Part shown: one piece after another, positions 23,156-35,542 of the stretch
Numbering within the stretch: position 1 is the first letter of the stretch
Layout: each line of letters opens with the position of its first letter
NCBI GenBank assembly: GCA_037974335.1
Contig: CM075726.1
Coordinates: 8,940,389 to 9,004,388 of the forward strand
Direction: 5' to 3'
DNA from: Prionace glauca
Taxonomy: Eukaryota > Chordata > Chondrichthyes > Carcharhiniformes > Carcharhinidae
DNA: 64,000 nucleotides
Translations under genes and position numbers: made by a program
The notes under the pieces: generated by a model
What the model saw: only the letters and a program-made list of their open reading frames with translations
What the model was told of the DNA's origin: nothing
Database searches by the model: none

Positions 23156-24072
23156 TATCAGTATATAGTATTCTCTTCAAGGAAGGAACCCACCTTATTG
23201 TTTCACCAATCCTTAAGGGTGATTGATATGTTTAAATTGAAAAAGTAAAGACTATAACATGGTGACAGTGGTAGGATTGTATTTTTGATAAAATATTCAA
23301 GCCTCAGCCCTTCCTGCAAAGGCAGTAGAAGAGTGGGAGTGAAAGAATGAAGAAGGCTCATTGTGTGAGCTTTGTAAGGATTCTACACACCGTACCTTCA
23401 TTCTGGGATCACACTCTGCTCCAATCAGCAAGAATCTGGCACTGGTTCAGATGTTCAAATTTAGGAGAACTTAAATAATAAATCTATCTGTTGCAAAGTT
23501 TAAACAGGAATATTAAACAGCAGTTGGTTGATGATATCACCTTAAGGAGAATGCAACAGACAGAAAATGTAATTACTTTGAAGTTAACTGCTGATTGGGT
23601 AAGAAAAAATAACTCACCCAGTGACAGCACTAAAGACTAGAGGACGCCTGTAATAAAAAGCTTTAGTCACTGCGTTTTTCACTGAGGAAGTCTGCAGCCA
23701 TTTTTACACCAAAATCACTGTTTCATAGGCAAAGCTGAGAGACAAACTGGAAAAAAATCAGTGACAATTCAACAGCACCATCATTGCAGTCAAGCATTAG
23801 TTTATGAGCAACTAAGGCTTTGGCCAAATTAAATTAAAAATTTAAATTAACTGTAAAAGTACTGAAGGAAACATGATATCTGTAAAAACATGTTTGAGAT
23901 AACATTAAAGATCCTGTAAAAAGTTGTAAGATGACCACTTTGCTTTTTTTAGTCACCCTTTCGCTGGTTCCAAACATTTTTCCCAAGCTACTGGGCTCCT
24001 ATGGAAACTAGAAGATGAAACAAAATTATCAGCAATCCCTCCCAGCAGTAGAATTTGTATTGTGAAGCTCAC

Positions 24073-24447
24073 CTCTTTTTAACACCCAGATAACAAAACC
24101 AAATAAAAGAAAGGAGATAATGAATAGAGAGGGCACAATGTAGGGAACAATAATGGACATGTCCACATCTTCAGCGGTGAGGTGGATCTGACTGACATCT
24201 CCCCCGAGTTTATTTACAGCCACACAGTTGTACGTCCCTCTCAGTGTTGGGTTACGAAACTCTCCAATGATTTGATGCTTTTCCGGGTCTTGTGTGACTG
24301 TTGTGTCAGTGCTGTTCCCGGGCACTGAGCTGCCCTCAGGATCGATCCACGTGATGTTGGCAAGTGGCACCGCTTCAACCCGGCACACAATGCTCTCTCC
24401 AGTTACATCACTGCTCACTATCGACAGATCCAAGATGGTGGCTGGGA
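24073..24447 (-). CDS. Gene A exon 4: C2-set Ig domain plus transmembrane helix
   Basis: A 375-bp exon, phase 1 to phase 1, with acceptor CTTCCCCAAG and donor GTGAGC. The first 100 or so residues are a C2-set domain: ESIVCRVEAVP (B strand Cys), ITWIDPEG (C strand Trp), LRGTYNCVAVNKLG (F strand). This matches the membrane-proximal C2 domain of Siglec-15 in its cysteine spacing and in the Y.C.A.N.LG stretch. It continues without an intron into a helix, IIVPYIVPSLFIISFLLFGF, then IWVLKR. No charged residue lies inside the helix. If the donor were skipped, translation would run 14 codons further to a stop, giving a short tail. Sequons NIT and NST are present. The TM third is strongly diverged from gene B, whereas the Ig part is nearly identical. 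Confidence 0.85.
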
Positions 24448-24502
24448 CTTGGGGAAGGAAAAGGACAATGAGGTTAACACCGATCCATTGATCCTTACTG
24501 GA

Positions 24503-25345
24503 ATATAGGAACAGGGATTTGCCCCTTCAGCCTGTTTAATCATTCAATGAGATCAGAATTGATCTGTGACCGTGTTCTATTGAACTGCCTTTGCCCGTAC
24601 CCCTTACATGGTAGGAAGACAGATTATTACTTGGATGGGTGTAAATTGAGAGAGGTGAATACTCAACAAGACCTTGGCGTCCTTGTGCATCAGTCACTGA
24701 AAGTAAGCATGCAACAACAGGCAGTAAAGAAGGTAAACGGTATGTTGGCCTTCAAAGCGAGAGGATTTGAGTATAGGGATAGAGGTGTTTTACTGCATTT
24801 GTACAGGGTGTTGGGGAGGCCACACCTGGAATGTTCTGTGCAATTTTGGTGTTGTTACCTGAGGAAGAATGTCCTTGCTATGGAAGGGGTACAGCAAAGA
24901 CTTACCAGGCAGGTCTGTCACATGAGGAGAGACTAGGATTATATTCACTAGAGTTTAGGGGAGTCAGATCTCGTGGAAACGTATAAAATTCTCACAGGGT
25001 TAGACAGGTAGAATCAGAAAGAATGTCCCTGATGGTGGGGGGAATCCAGAACTAGTGGTCACAGGTTGAGGATAAGGGGTAAACCTTTTAGGACTGAGGT
25101 GAGGAGAAATTTCTTCACCCAGAGGGTGGTGAATGTGTGAAATTCACTCCCACAGAATGTAGTTCAGGCCAAAACGTTGTCTGATTTCAAGAAAAATTAG
25201 ATATAGCTCTTGGAGCTAAAGGGATCAAAGGATATGGGGGGAAGATGGGATTAGTCTATTGAATTTGATAGTCAGCCATGATCACAATAAATGGTGGAAT
25301 AAGCTCGAAGGGATGAATGGCCTAGTCCTGCTCCTGTTTTCTATG
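24503..25345 (+). mobile_element. Old CR1 LINE fragment in C2-V2 intron
   Basis: Plus strand codes LREVNTQQDLGVLVHQSLK, VKKVNGMLAFKARG and LHLYRVLGRPHLE, then a C-terminal region with a 3' UTR. Several frame breaks. Starts near 24611; the 24503-24570 stretch is shared with copy B (52021-52700). Confidence 0.65.
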
Positions 25346-25413
25346 TTTTTGGGTTAATAATCTAGGAACAATTTGAGGAAAAATCCACAGGTGTTTCATT
25401 GGGTGAGTTATCG

Positions 25414-26138
25414 CTTGGTTTCAGAGTGGGGTGCGTCTGACCACAGTTGGCCTGTTGTTTTACAGCGACTGTATATTTTACTGAAGCTCTTATAAAATAA
25501 GATATAATATCTGGTGTTATCCCTAAAAGTGGTGAATATTTGTGTAGATAAGTGGGAGAGAGGGGGCATTTTATTATTGTTAAATTTTTCATGTTGATAA
25601 TTTTTTTTTGCTGTTAGAAGCTAATAGGCAGTGTTGTGAATCTGTCCTGCCATGTTATCTAAAAAAAAGATCCTTAATGCCAGAGTTTCATTCTGGGACC
25701 TTCCCATCTAATCACAACATCAACTGCGATGTTAAGACGGCAGTGAGATTTGAACACATGTCTTGAGTTCTCTGGGTTACAGGTCAGTGACATTACCACG
25801 AAACCAGGGTCGTCCCTTACATGTAAGTGGACCCCTTTGTCTCTTTAAACCTCAACGGTCTATTTCCCAACGAAGGAGACTGGATTATAATATTCAGTGA
25901 GGAACCAGATCCTCTTCTGCCATTTAGCTTTTAACAATAAAGAAAACTATTAATGATGAAAAGTTTGACTAGAATGTAAAATTCCTTCATTCCCACTTAT
26001 CTTCACAAATGTTCAGAATTTTTAGGAATAACACTGGTTACAAAACATATCTTATGTTATAAAGGTTTCAGTAAAGTACACTGTCCCTGTAAACCAACAG
26101 GCCAACTGTGGTCAGACACACCCCACTCTGAAACCAAG
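25414..26138. repeat. Foldback element with arms of about 220 bp
   Basis: 25414-25625 and 25915-26138 are imperfect inverted copies of each other, meeting the same outer end cttggtttcagagtgggg. The spacer of about 290 bp holds a reversed SINE2 tRNA-like head (25730-25815). Copy B lacks it. No transposase is visible, so it may be a non-autonomous foldback DNA element or an inverted duplication. Confidence 0.65.
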
Positions 26139-26445
26139 GGTTGTGCTAATGTGGGAAGCAGATTGAATTAGTTGGAGTTTATCCATGGATCTTGACAACA
26201 GAGCAGCCCAGGGAATGGAGGCTGAAAGAGTCTCCTGAACACTCACTGTGCCAGACAGGAAGTGACACTCACCATGAGGTGGAAATCCACCTCTGGCCAT
26301 GTTGGTCACAGCCAATCATTCAGTGTCTATTGACTCTCTCAGCGCTGTTTCCAGCTGTGGCCACTGGGCCCAGGTAATTGTGTTGGAATAATAAAGGTTC
26401 ACCTCCATCTCAGCCCCTCACTGGGAACGGACCTGAACTTCACTT

Positions 26446-26545
26446 CTCACAGTGCAGAAGGGGGCATTCAGCCCATTAAGGCTACACAGACTTTTACCCA
26501 GACTTACCACATAACCCACATATTTACCCCGACACATGTTTGGGC
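26446..26545 (-). mobile_element. HE1-type SINE 3' scrap, copy A
   Basis: cacagtgcagaagggggcat then ttaaggctacacagac; the same scrap is at 55026-55125. The rest of 26142-27011 is duplicated intron with no recognised gene. Confidence 0.5.
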
Positions 26546-27011
26546 ACCAAAAGGTTTGAACTGTTGTAATTTGCGATTGTTTTTTCAGTGGGAGTTGACA
26601 CTCGAATCTCCCACACTCTGTGCAATGCAAAGTCTGCAATCATGAGTATCATTAAAAGCTCGCGGTGGGGTGGAGATATTCATGGAAAAGTCTGTCAGTT
26701 CTGGAACTCTGTGAAGGAGCAATGGCCCCGAACTCTCAGCCTGCAGTTTGCTGGCCGGAGATTGAGGGAACCAGCCCGGGGTCCTCGCAGTGCTGCCCCT
26801 CCCGTCATCTGCCCAGGGCCTGATCACGGACCCCACGAGAATTCATGGGCAGCCCCGACCCTGTCATCATCCAGGAATGCCCCAATCTCCAGCCCCACCT
26901 CCCCCCCAGCAGTGACGATCCCTCTTCAGCAGATCCAGCCCCCTCGGGGGGGAGGGGGGGGGGCAGACCCCCCAGCGGACCCCACTTCCAGCAGATCGCC
27001 CTCACGGGAGG

Positions 27012-29670
27012 CCGACCAGTTACAAAAACAATGACCCACTAGCCTAAACCAATCCCTTTTTGTCCACAAACCTATCCATGGATCTCTTAAATGCCCCCAA
27101 ACTAGGCGCATTTACAACTGCAGCAGGCAGGGCATTCCAATCCCTCACCACCCTCTGGGTAAAGAACCTACCCCTGATATCCATCCTATAACTACCACCC
27201 CTTAATTTAAAGCCATGCCCCCTTGTGCTAGCTTTCTCCATCAGAGGAAAAAGGCTATTACTATCCACCCTATCTAAACCTCTAATCATAGAACATAGAA
27301 CATAGAACATTACAGCACAAACAGGCCCTTCGGCCCTCGAGTTGCGCCGATCGCATCAACCCCACCAATCTATAGACCTATCTATAACCCCCAATCCCAT
27401 TAAACCCCATATACTCATCCAGAAGTCTTTTAAAAGACCCCAGCGAGTTCGCCTCCACCACCAACGACGGCAGCCGATTCCAATCACTCACTACCCTCTG
27501 AGTGAAAAACTTACCCCTAACATCACCTCTGTACTTCCCTCCCCGCACCTTAAATCTGTGTCCTCTCGTAGCGACCATTTCAACCCGGGGAAATAGCCTC
27601 TGAGAGTCCACCCTATCTATTCCTCTCAACATTTTATAAACTTCTATCAGGTCGCCTCTCAACCTTCGCCTCTCCAGGGAAAAGAGTCCCAGCTCCCTCA
27701 ACCTATCTTCATAAGGCATGCCTCCCAGTCCAGGCAACATCCTTGTAAATCTCCTCTGCACCCTTTCAATAGCTTCTACGTCTTTCCTATAGTGAGGCGA
27801 CCAGAACTGCGCACAGTACTCCAAATGAGGCCTGACAAGGGTCCTGTAAAGTTGCAGCATTACCTCCCGACTCCTAAACTCAATCCCTCGATTAATGAAG
27901 GCCAGTACACCATACGCCTTCTTGACCACCTCCTCCACCTGCGAGGCCGATTTAAGAGTCCTGTGAACCCGGACCCCGAGATCCTTCTGCTCTTCAACGC
28001 TACTAAGACCCCTGCCCTTAATAGTGTACTCGTTCATCCCGTTGGTTCTGCCGAAATGGACTACTACACATTTATCCGCGTTGAAGTCCATCTGCCACTT
28101 CTCCGCCCATTCCTGCATCCTATCTATGTCCTGCTGCAACTTTTGACATCCTTCCAGACCATCCACAACACCGCCGACCTTCGTGTCATCAGCGAACTTG
28201 CTAACCCATCCCTCCACTTCCTCATCCAGGTCATTTATGAAAATGACAAACAACAAGGGTCCCAGAACAGATCCCTGGGGCACCCCACTGGTGACTGACC
28301 TCCATTCCGAAAAAGACCCATCCACAACCACTCTCTGCCTTCTGCAGGCAAGCCAGTTCTGGATCCACAAGGCCAAAGGCCCTTGGATCCCATGCCCTCT
28401 CACCTTCTCAAGAAGTCTTGCATGGGGGACCTTATCAAAAGCCTTGCTGAAGTCCATGTACACTACGTCCACGGCACTTCCTTCGTCAATGTGTTCAGTC
28501 ACATTATCGAAGAACTCAACTAGGCTCGTAAGGCACGACCTGCCCTTGACAAATCCATGCTGACTATTCCTGATCATGTCAAACCTCTCCAAATCATCTT
28601 ATATGTTTCAATAAGATCCCCTCTTAGCCTCCTTCTTTCCAGCGAAAACAACCCCAAATCCCTCAGCCTCTCCTCATAGGACCTCCCCTCCATACCAGGC
28701 AACATCCTAGTAAACCTCCTCTGCACCTTCTCCAAAGCCTCCACATCCTTCCTGTAATGTGGGGACCAGAACTGCATACAGTACTCCAAGTGCGGCCGCA
28801 CCAGAGTTGTGTACAGTTGCAACATGACGCTGCGACTCCTAAATTCAATCCCCCTACCAATAAACGCCAAGGCACCGTACGCCTTCTTAACAACCTTATC
28901 TACTTGACTCCCAACTTTCAGAGATCTATGTATACATACACCTAGATCTCTCTGCTCATCCACACTATTCAAAGTCCTCCTGTTAGCCCTATACTCGACA
29001 CATCTGTTATTCCTACCAAAGTGAATTACCTCACACTTCTCCGCATTAAACTCCATCCGCCACCTCTCGGCCCAGCTCTGCAACCTGTCTAAGTCTTCCT
29101 GCAAACTATGACACCCTTCCTCACAATCTACCACACCTCCGACTTTGGTGTCATCAGCAAATTTATTAATCCACCCAACTATACCCTCATCCAGATCATT
29201 AATAAAAATTACAAACAGCAGTGGCCCCAAAACAGATCCCTGAGGCACACCACTCGTAACCGAACTCCATGATGAATATTTACCATCAACCACCACCCTC
29301 TGCCTTCTATCCGCTAGCCAATTCCTGATCCAATTCCCTAGATCACCCCCAATCCCATACATCTGCATTTTCTGCAGAAGCCTACCATGGTGAACCTTAT
29401 CAAACGCCTTACTAAAATCCATATACACCACGTCCACTGCCTTACCCCCATCCACCTCTTTGGTCACTTTCTCAAAAAACTCAATAAGGTTAGTAAGGCA
29501 CGACCTACCCACTACAAAACCATGCTGACTGTCTCTAATCAATTCATTACTCTCCAAATAACTATAAATCCTATCCCTAATAATTCCTTCTAAAACCTTG
29601 CCCACAACAGAAGTGAGACTCACCGGTCTATAATTCCCGGGGAAGTCTCTGTTCCCCTTCTTAAACAATG
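27012..29670 (-). mobile_element. CR1 LINE subfamily A, split by nested CR1-B
   Basis: 27012-27288 is the 3' end (ORF end DRFVDKKGLV) and 28592-29670 the RT region of the same element (FKKGNRDFPGNYRPV, MDFSKAFDKVHHGRL, NKFADDTKVGG). The long frame is open from 29668 to the nested insertion. 5'-truncated where an inverted host segment begins. Copy B lacks this insertion and keeps about 440 bp missing here. Confidence 0.9.
27289..28591 (-). mobile_element. CR1 LINE subfamily B, nested
   Basis: One open frame of about 400 codons from MIRNSQHGFVKGRSC through MDFSKAFDKVPHARL, SGVPQGSVLGPLLF and SKFADDTKVGG to DEYMGFNGIGGYR, then a 3' UTR ending in ttctatg repeats. Flanked by aatca at 27284-27288 and 28592-28596, a short target-site duplication. 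5'-truncated, otherwise unbroken, so young. Confidence 0.9.
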
Positions 29671-29920
29671 GGAGTAAATATGTGGGGTTTTGGGGACAGG
29701 TGGGATTGTGGTCAGTGCAGGCTCGATGGGCTGAATGCCCTCCTTGTGTACTGTAGGGTTTCTATGATAAAGAGTTCATTCTTGGTTTATGGGCAATGCT
29801 GATAGTTGTCGTCTATCCCAGGACGTTTATGGAGCATCTTCTTCCTGAATGGCTGATGATTCACTGGGCCAGTGCGGAACGGATTGCCCTTAAACCAGGG
29901 TGGTACAGGGCAAACTAGAT
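29671..29920. repeat. Inverted 250-bp copy of 35392-35641
   Basis: Reverse complement of 35392-35641 base for base over nearly all its length. Includes part of the SINE tail at 35543-35641. It sits at the 5' end of the CR1-A insertion, in place of sequence that copy B retains. Confidence 0.92.
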
Positions 29921-30063
29921 GTTTGCCTGCTGCTGCCTCTGGGTTCCAGTCTGGTCCTGACTGCGCCAGATCTTCAGCGCTGGGAGATGTGCGTGTGTCG
30001 GGAACGCAGGCGCGAATCCCGCAAATCGGGTGACCAGTGATTCTCCCAGCCCACTGTGCTAAA

Positions 30064-30238
30064 AAATTAGGACACTGAGGGGAAATTTAACCTGGCCAAT
30101 CCACCAAACCCACATATCTTTGGACTGTGGGAGAAACCACACCAACACAGGAAGACCATCAAACTCCACAACATACAAAATGATCCAAGCTGGAAATTGC
30201 CAGCACTGTGAGGCAGCAGTTCTAACCACTGTGCCACC
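30064..30238 (-). mobile_element. HE1-type SINE fragment, copy A
   Basis: Reversed core and head (ggactgtgggagaaaccac, ctaaccactgtgccacc). Shared with copy B (56174-56348), so it predates the duplication. Confidence 0.75.
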
Positions 30239-30293
30239 GGGTACAGCATGTTTTATCCATGTCCCCATATCACAAACATTGATGTTTTCTTAC

Positions 30294-30659
30294 CAACAAC
30301 CTGGAGTCGTATCACATCCTGAGTTACATTTTCCTGATTCCCATTCCTGACGTGAACGTGACAGAAGTAATCATCGGTGTCGTTCAGCTGCAGGGTCCTC
30401 ATCCTTAGGGAAGCATTTCCTTGGGTTGAGTTTCCGATCAGTTCATATCGATCTCCTTTATTCACAGTGACCGGGTCAGTGTCGCCAGAACCAGACACGA
30501 GGGAACGAGTGTAACTAAAAACAGTGGAAGCTTTGTGTGGGTTCCTCTTCATCCAGAGGACAGTGAGGGAGCTGAGAGAACGCTGAGGGGGATCGAAGGT
30601 GCAAGACAGAGTGACAGGATCTCCCTTCACCCCAGTCACTGCCCCTGAATCGTTCTGAC
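30294..30659 (-). CDS. Gene A exon 3: second V-set Ig domain V2
   Basis: This 366-bp exon has a CTCCCGCAG acceptor and a GTAAGA donor, phase 1 at both ends, coding 122 residues. V-set marks are VTLSCTFDPP (B strand), VLWMKR (C strand Trp), RYELIGN, LRMRTLQLNDTDDYFC (E-F strands) and a G-strand ending VIRLQVV. It resembles V1 and Siglec V domains, but the position of the sialic-acid Arg after the F-strand Cys is His (YFCHVHV), so it probably does not bind sialic acid in the usual way. Sequons include NDS, NST, NAS, NDT and NVT, so it is heavily glycosylated. It lies between V1 and C2 in both gene copies. An independent transcript starting with this domain cannot be excluded. Confidence 0.82.
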
Positions 30660-30737
30660 CTGCGGGAGGGAGGATTTGCAAGAACAGATATTAATTTATT
30701 GTGTATTTTTTTTAAATGTAATCTCGACAATGTTTAT

Positions 30738-33489
30738 AGAACATAGAACATTACAGCGCAGAACAGGCCCTTCGGCCCATGATGTTGCGCCGACCAGTTA
30801 CAAAAACAATGACCCACTAGCCTAAACCAATCCCTTTTCATCCATAAACCTATCCACAGATCTCTTAAACGCCCCCAAACTAGGCGCATTTACAACTGCA
30901 GCAGGCAGGGCATTCCAATCCCTCACCACCTTCTGGGTAAAGAACCTACCCCTGAAATCCATCCTATAACTACCCCCCCCTTAATTTAAAGCCATGCCCC
31001 CTCGTGCTAGCTTTCTCCATCCGAGGAAAAAGGCTATCACTGTCCACCCTATCTAAACCTCTAATCATCTTATATGTTTCAATAAGATCCCCTCTTAGCC
31101 GCCTTCTTTCCAACGAAAACAACCCCAAATCCCTCAGTCTCTCCTCATAGGACCTCCCCACCATACCAGGCAACATCCTAGTAAACCTCCTCTGCACCCT
31201 CTCCAAAGCCTCCATATCCTTCCTGTAATGTGGGGACCAGAACTGCACACAGTACTCCAAGTGTGGCCGTACCAGAGTAGTGTACAGTTGCAACATGACG
31301 CTGCGACTCTTAAATTCAATCCCCCTACCAATAAAGGCCAAGACACCGTACGCCTTCTTAACAACCTTATCTACTTGATTACCAACTTTCAGGGATCTAT
31401 GTACACATACACCTAGAACCCTCTGTTCATCCACACTATTCAAAGTCCTCCCGTTAGCCCTATACTTGACAGATCTGTTGCTCCTACCGAAGTGAATTAC
31501 CTCACACTTCTCCGTATTAAATTCCATCCGCCACCTCTCGGCCCAGCTCTGCAACCTATCTAAGTCTCCCTGCAGACTATGGCACTCTTCCTCACAATCT
31601 ACCACACCTCCGACTTTGGTGTCATCAGCAAATTTACTAATCCACCCAACTATACCCTCATCCAGATCATTAATAAAGATTACAAACAGCAGTGGCCCCA
31701 AAACAGATCCCTGAGGCACACCACTCGTAACCGAACTCCATGATGAATATTTACCATCAACCACCACCCTCTGTCTCCTATCTGCTAGCCAATTCCTGAT
31801 CCAATTACCTAGATCACCCCCAATCCCATACATCTGCATTTTCTGCAGAAGCCTCCCATGGTGAACCTTATCGAATGCCTTACTAAAATCCATATATACC
31901 ACATCAACTGCCTTACCCCTATCCACCTCTTTGGTCACCTTATCAAAAAACTCAATAAGGTTAGTAAGGCACGACCTACCCGCTACAAAACCATGCTGAC
32001 TATTTCTAATCAATTCATTACACTCCAAATAACTATAAATCCTATCCCTAATAATTTTTTCTAAATCCTTGTCCACAACAGAAGTAAGACTCACCGGACT
32101 ATAATTCCCGGCAAAGTCTCTGTTCCCCTTCTTAAACAATGGGACAACATTCGCTATCCTCCAATCCTCCGGGACTACACCAGAGACCAATGACGACCTG
32201 AAGATCAGAGCCAGAGGCTCTGCAATCACCTTTCTAGACTCCCAGAGAATCCTAGGGTAGATCCCATCCGGACCAGGGGACTTATCTATTTTCAACCCCT
32301 CAAGAATATCCAGCAAATCCCCCGTATCAACCGTAATACTGTCTATTTTACACCCCTGCAACCCAGTGTCCTCCTCAGCTATATTCATGTCCCCCTGCGT
32401 GAACACCAAAGAGAAATATTGGTTCAATGCTTCTCCAATCTCCTTCGGTTCCACACATAACTTCCCTCTGCTGTCTGTAACTGGCCCTAATCTTGCCCTG
32501 ACCAACTTTCTATTCTTGACATACCTATAGAACGCCTTAGGATTCTCCTTAATCCTATCAGCCAAAGTCTTCTCATGTCCTCTTTTAGCCCTTCTTAACT
32601 CACTCTTCAACTCCCTCCTAGCCAATCTAAAGCTTTCTAGTGCACTACCTGAGCCCTCAGATCTCATCCGAACATAAGCCTCCTTTTTCTTTTTAACCAT
32701 CGACTCAACTCTTTTAGTGCACCACGGTTCCCTAGATCTATCAAATCCTCCTTGCCTGACAGGGACATACCTATCAAGGACTCGCAGTAGCTGCTCCTTG
32801 AAAAAACTCCACATTTCGGACGTTCCCAGTCCCTGTAATCTCCTAGTCCAATCTAAGCTTCCTAATTCACTCCTAATAGCCTCATAATTACCCTTACCCC
32901 AGCTAAAACTATTGACCCGAGGTTCATGCCTATCCCTTCCCATCACTAAGGTGAACGTAACTGAATTGTGGTCACTATCACCAAAGTGCACTCCAACTTC
33001 CAAGTCTAGAACCTGGTCTGGCTCATTTCCCAGCACCAAATCCAACATAGCCTCACCTCTAGTTGGCCTATCTACATACTGAGTCAAAAAACCTTCCTGC
33101 ACGCTTTGTACAAACACTGACCCCTCTAACGAGCTAGAACCATAGCAATTCCAATCAATATTCGCAAAGTTAAAGTCCCCCATAACAATTACCCTATTAC
33201 TTTCACTCCTAACCAGGATCGTCTCCGCAATCCTTTCCTCAACCTCTCTAGAACTTTTTGGAGGTCTATAAAAGACACCCAGCAGGGTGACCTCTCCTCT
33301 CCTATTTCTAATCTCCGCCCATACTACCTCAACTGACAAGTCCTCATTAAACTTCCTCTCCGACATTGTGATACAGTCCCTGACCAATAATGCTACCCCA
33401 CCCCCCCCTTCTACCTCCTTCTCTACTCCGACTAAAGCATTTGTACCCCGGAACCTGCAACAACCATTCCTGACTCTGCTCTATCCACG
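30738..33489 (-). mobile_element. CR1 LINE subfamily A, 2.75 kb, nearly intact
   Basis: A frame runs from the truncated 5' end through the 805-codon ORF beginning at 33387. Endonuclease: GVALLVRDC, VIVMGDFNF, FGDSDHNS. RT: DKSPGPDGIYPRILWE, FKKGNRDFAGNY, YMDFSKAFDKVHHG, SGVPQGSVLGPLLF, SKFADDTK. The frame is lost only near the C-terminus, where a G run at about 30971-30980 is one base long. 3' UTR ends in ttctatg repeats. Flanks tat at 30735-30737 and 33490-33492 fit a very short target duplication. Copy B has the empty site, so it inserted after the duplication. Confidence 0.93.
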
Positions 33490-33891
33490 TATCTCCCCTG
33501 TGATATCCCTGAAGGCTGACAACACCGACCTAGATTTATACAAACACGTGGAAGTCAATGTTCCCTTCAGGAAGTGAAGTTGGAAAAGTGCTGAGATCAT
33601 GGAGGGAAATTGGTCTGGAGGATGTGACAGCTCTGAGATAGAAAAGGCCACGGAGGGATTTAAACAGCAGGATGATGATGTTAAAGGATAAGGAAATGGG
33701 TCTTGTTCCTCCGGAGAGGATTTGCTGCCGGGTCTGATGGAAGATGTGACTGGTGGGATGAAAATGGATTGTGCTGGTGGCTTTTGGAGCAGCATTGGGA
33801 GAAGACCACGGACAAATCATCTCAGCCTGCCCGTACAAGACAGAGACATATTCCCATTAATCTCAGGGTCTACAACTCTCTCCCTCATACT

Positions 33892-34164
33892 GTGGCACGG
33901 AGACACGGTGGTTAGCACCGCTGCTTCACAGCACCAGGGACCCAGATTTGATTCCTTGCTCGGGTCACTGTTTGTGTGGAGTTTGCATAATGTCTGCGTG
34001 GGTTTCCTCCGGGTGCTCCGGTTTCCTCCCACATTCTGGAAGATGTGCTGATTAGGTGCATTGACCCGAACAGGTGCTGGACTGTGGTGACGAGGGGAAT
34101 TTCACAGTAACTTCATTTCAGTGTTAATGTAAGGCTTATTTGTGACTAATAAATTAACTTTAAC
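33892..34164 (+). mobile_element. HE1-type SINE with L2-like tail, copy A
   Basis: tRNA head (ggttagcaccgctgcttcac), core, then the tail cagtaacttcatttcagtgt and aataaattaactttaact. Shared with copy B at 57248-57519. Confidence 0.8.
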
Positions 34165-35542
34165 TAAAGTCACAGCTGGCAGGGTCCAGGCACTCACAAA
34201 GATGTAAATCTCAGTCTTGTCCTTTCCCATTTGAAATCCATTCTACTCCGAGAGCCAGTTAGTGAAGGATGATCCAGGTTCTAATCTTAGTCTTATATTT
34301 AATTACTGAGTCAATGGTTACAAACAAATATCTCCAAACACAATTGCACAGTTATAGAAAATGTGCCCTTAATTAGCAATTAGTGTCGATGGAAAGACCT
34401 CATCCCTTGTCCAATGTTATTAATCCAGTGGTGGGTTGGGGGCTTGTCACAAAGTCCAGAAAGCAAACTCTTCCCATGTTGCTATGGGCTTCCCTGGGAA
34501 TCACTTCCATGGGGGTCCCACTCAGCACTGGATTGTGGGAACTGGGAAGCCTGCTGAGAGTCACCCCTTGTGTTTGTTGCTGACCTGCCACCTCCCCCCC
34601 CAACCTCCCCCACCTCCTCTCCTAGGACTCCCCATCCCTCAATCACTCACCTGTGCCTGGCTCTATTGGTTAATGTGGTATTTGTGTGGGTGTAGTACCA
34701 GCAGCAACCACATCCCCCTCAGTGGCACCACTGAGCCATGACGAGTATCTGCCCTCTGATTGGGACCTCAGTGTCTTGGTCTCAGGAAAGGCCCAGTGCT
34801 GCCCTGCTGAGTGCCTGATTACACCGACTGGTACAAGCCTTCCCAAATTAGGTGATACTGGCTCTCCAGTCAGCGGGTGAAATCACCATCATGTTAAATT
34901 CCACCTAATAATTTCCTGTTCTAGGTTTACGATTAATCACTTATGTAACAACTGCATAACTCCTACTTCTACAATCCATCACCAGTATCTACAAATGCCT
35001 CTACATGTGCTCAAATCATTATCCAATGTATACTTCCCCCCTTGTAATCTCATTAGCCTTTGTGATAACCCCTGCGAGGTCTATGGTAAATCACTGACTG
35101 ATCTCCCTGTCGGACTCACTGAGTATGAGTTCCCCTGGTAACAGGCAGTGCCTGTCCATTCCTGAGCCTTGTATAAAGCAGGCCCTGGACTGGGCCTGCT
35201 GAATTGCAGTCCCAGGCAGGGCCTAGTGGATTGGAGATGCCTGATTGGGCTTCATTACACTCTGGATTTGCTGCACCTACTGGAAATCTGCTGCTCCCAG
35301 ACTGGGAGCTGAAATCCAGCCACCAGGTGTGTCAATGTGAGCCACTCAGTTATGTCACCACTTTTACAGGGAAATCAGGGGTGAGCAATAAATCTAGTTT
35401 GCCCTGTACCACCCTGGTTTAAGGGCAATCCGTTCCGCACTGGCCCAGTGAATCATCAGCCATTCAGGAAGAAGATGCTCCATAAACGTCCTGGGATAGA
35501 CGACAACTATCAGCATTGCCCATAAACCAAGAATGAACTCTT
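34165..35542. other. Duplicated V1-V2 intron sequence, copy A
   Basis: Collinear with 57520-58455 plus 59359-59800 in copy B. No gene, no known repeat and no splice-bounded exon recognised. Copy A shows the empty target of the CR1 that sits at 58459-59358 in copy B (gtcggactcactgag). Confidence 0.6.

Noticed and set aside
26585-27034. Overlapping open frames on both strands
   Set aside because: Low-complexity, GC-rich intron; the frames have no domain and differ only slightly in copy B (55165-55605), without evidence of constraint.
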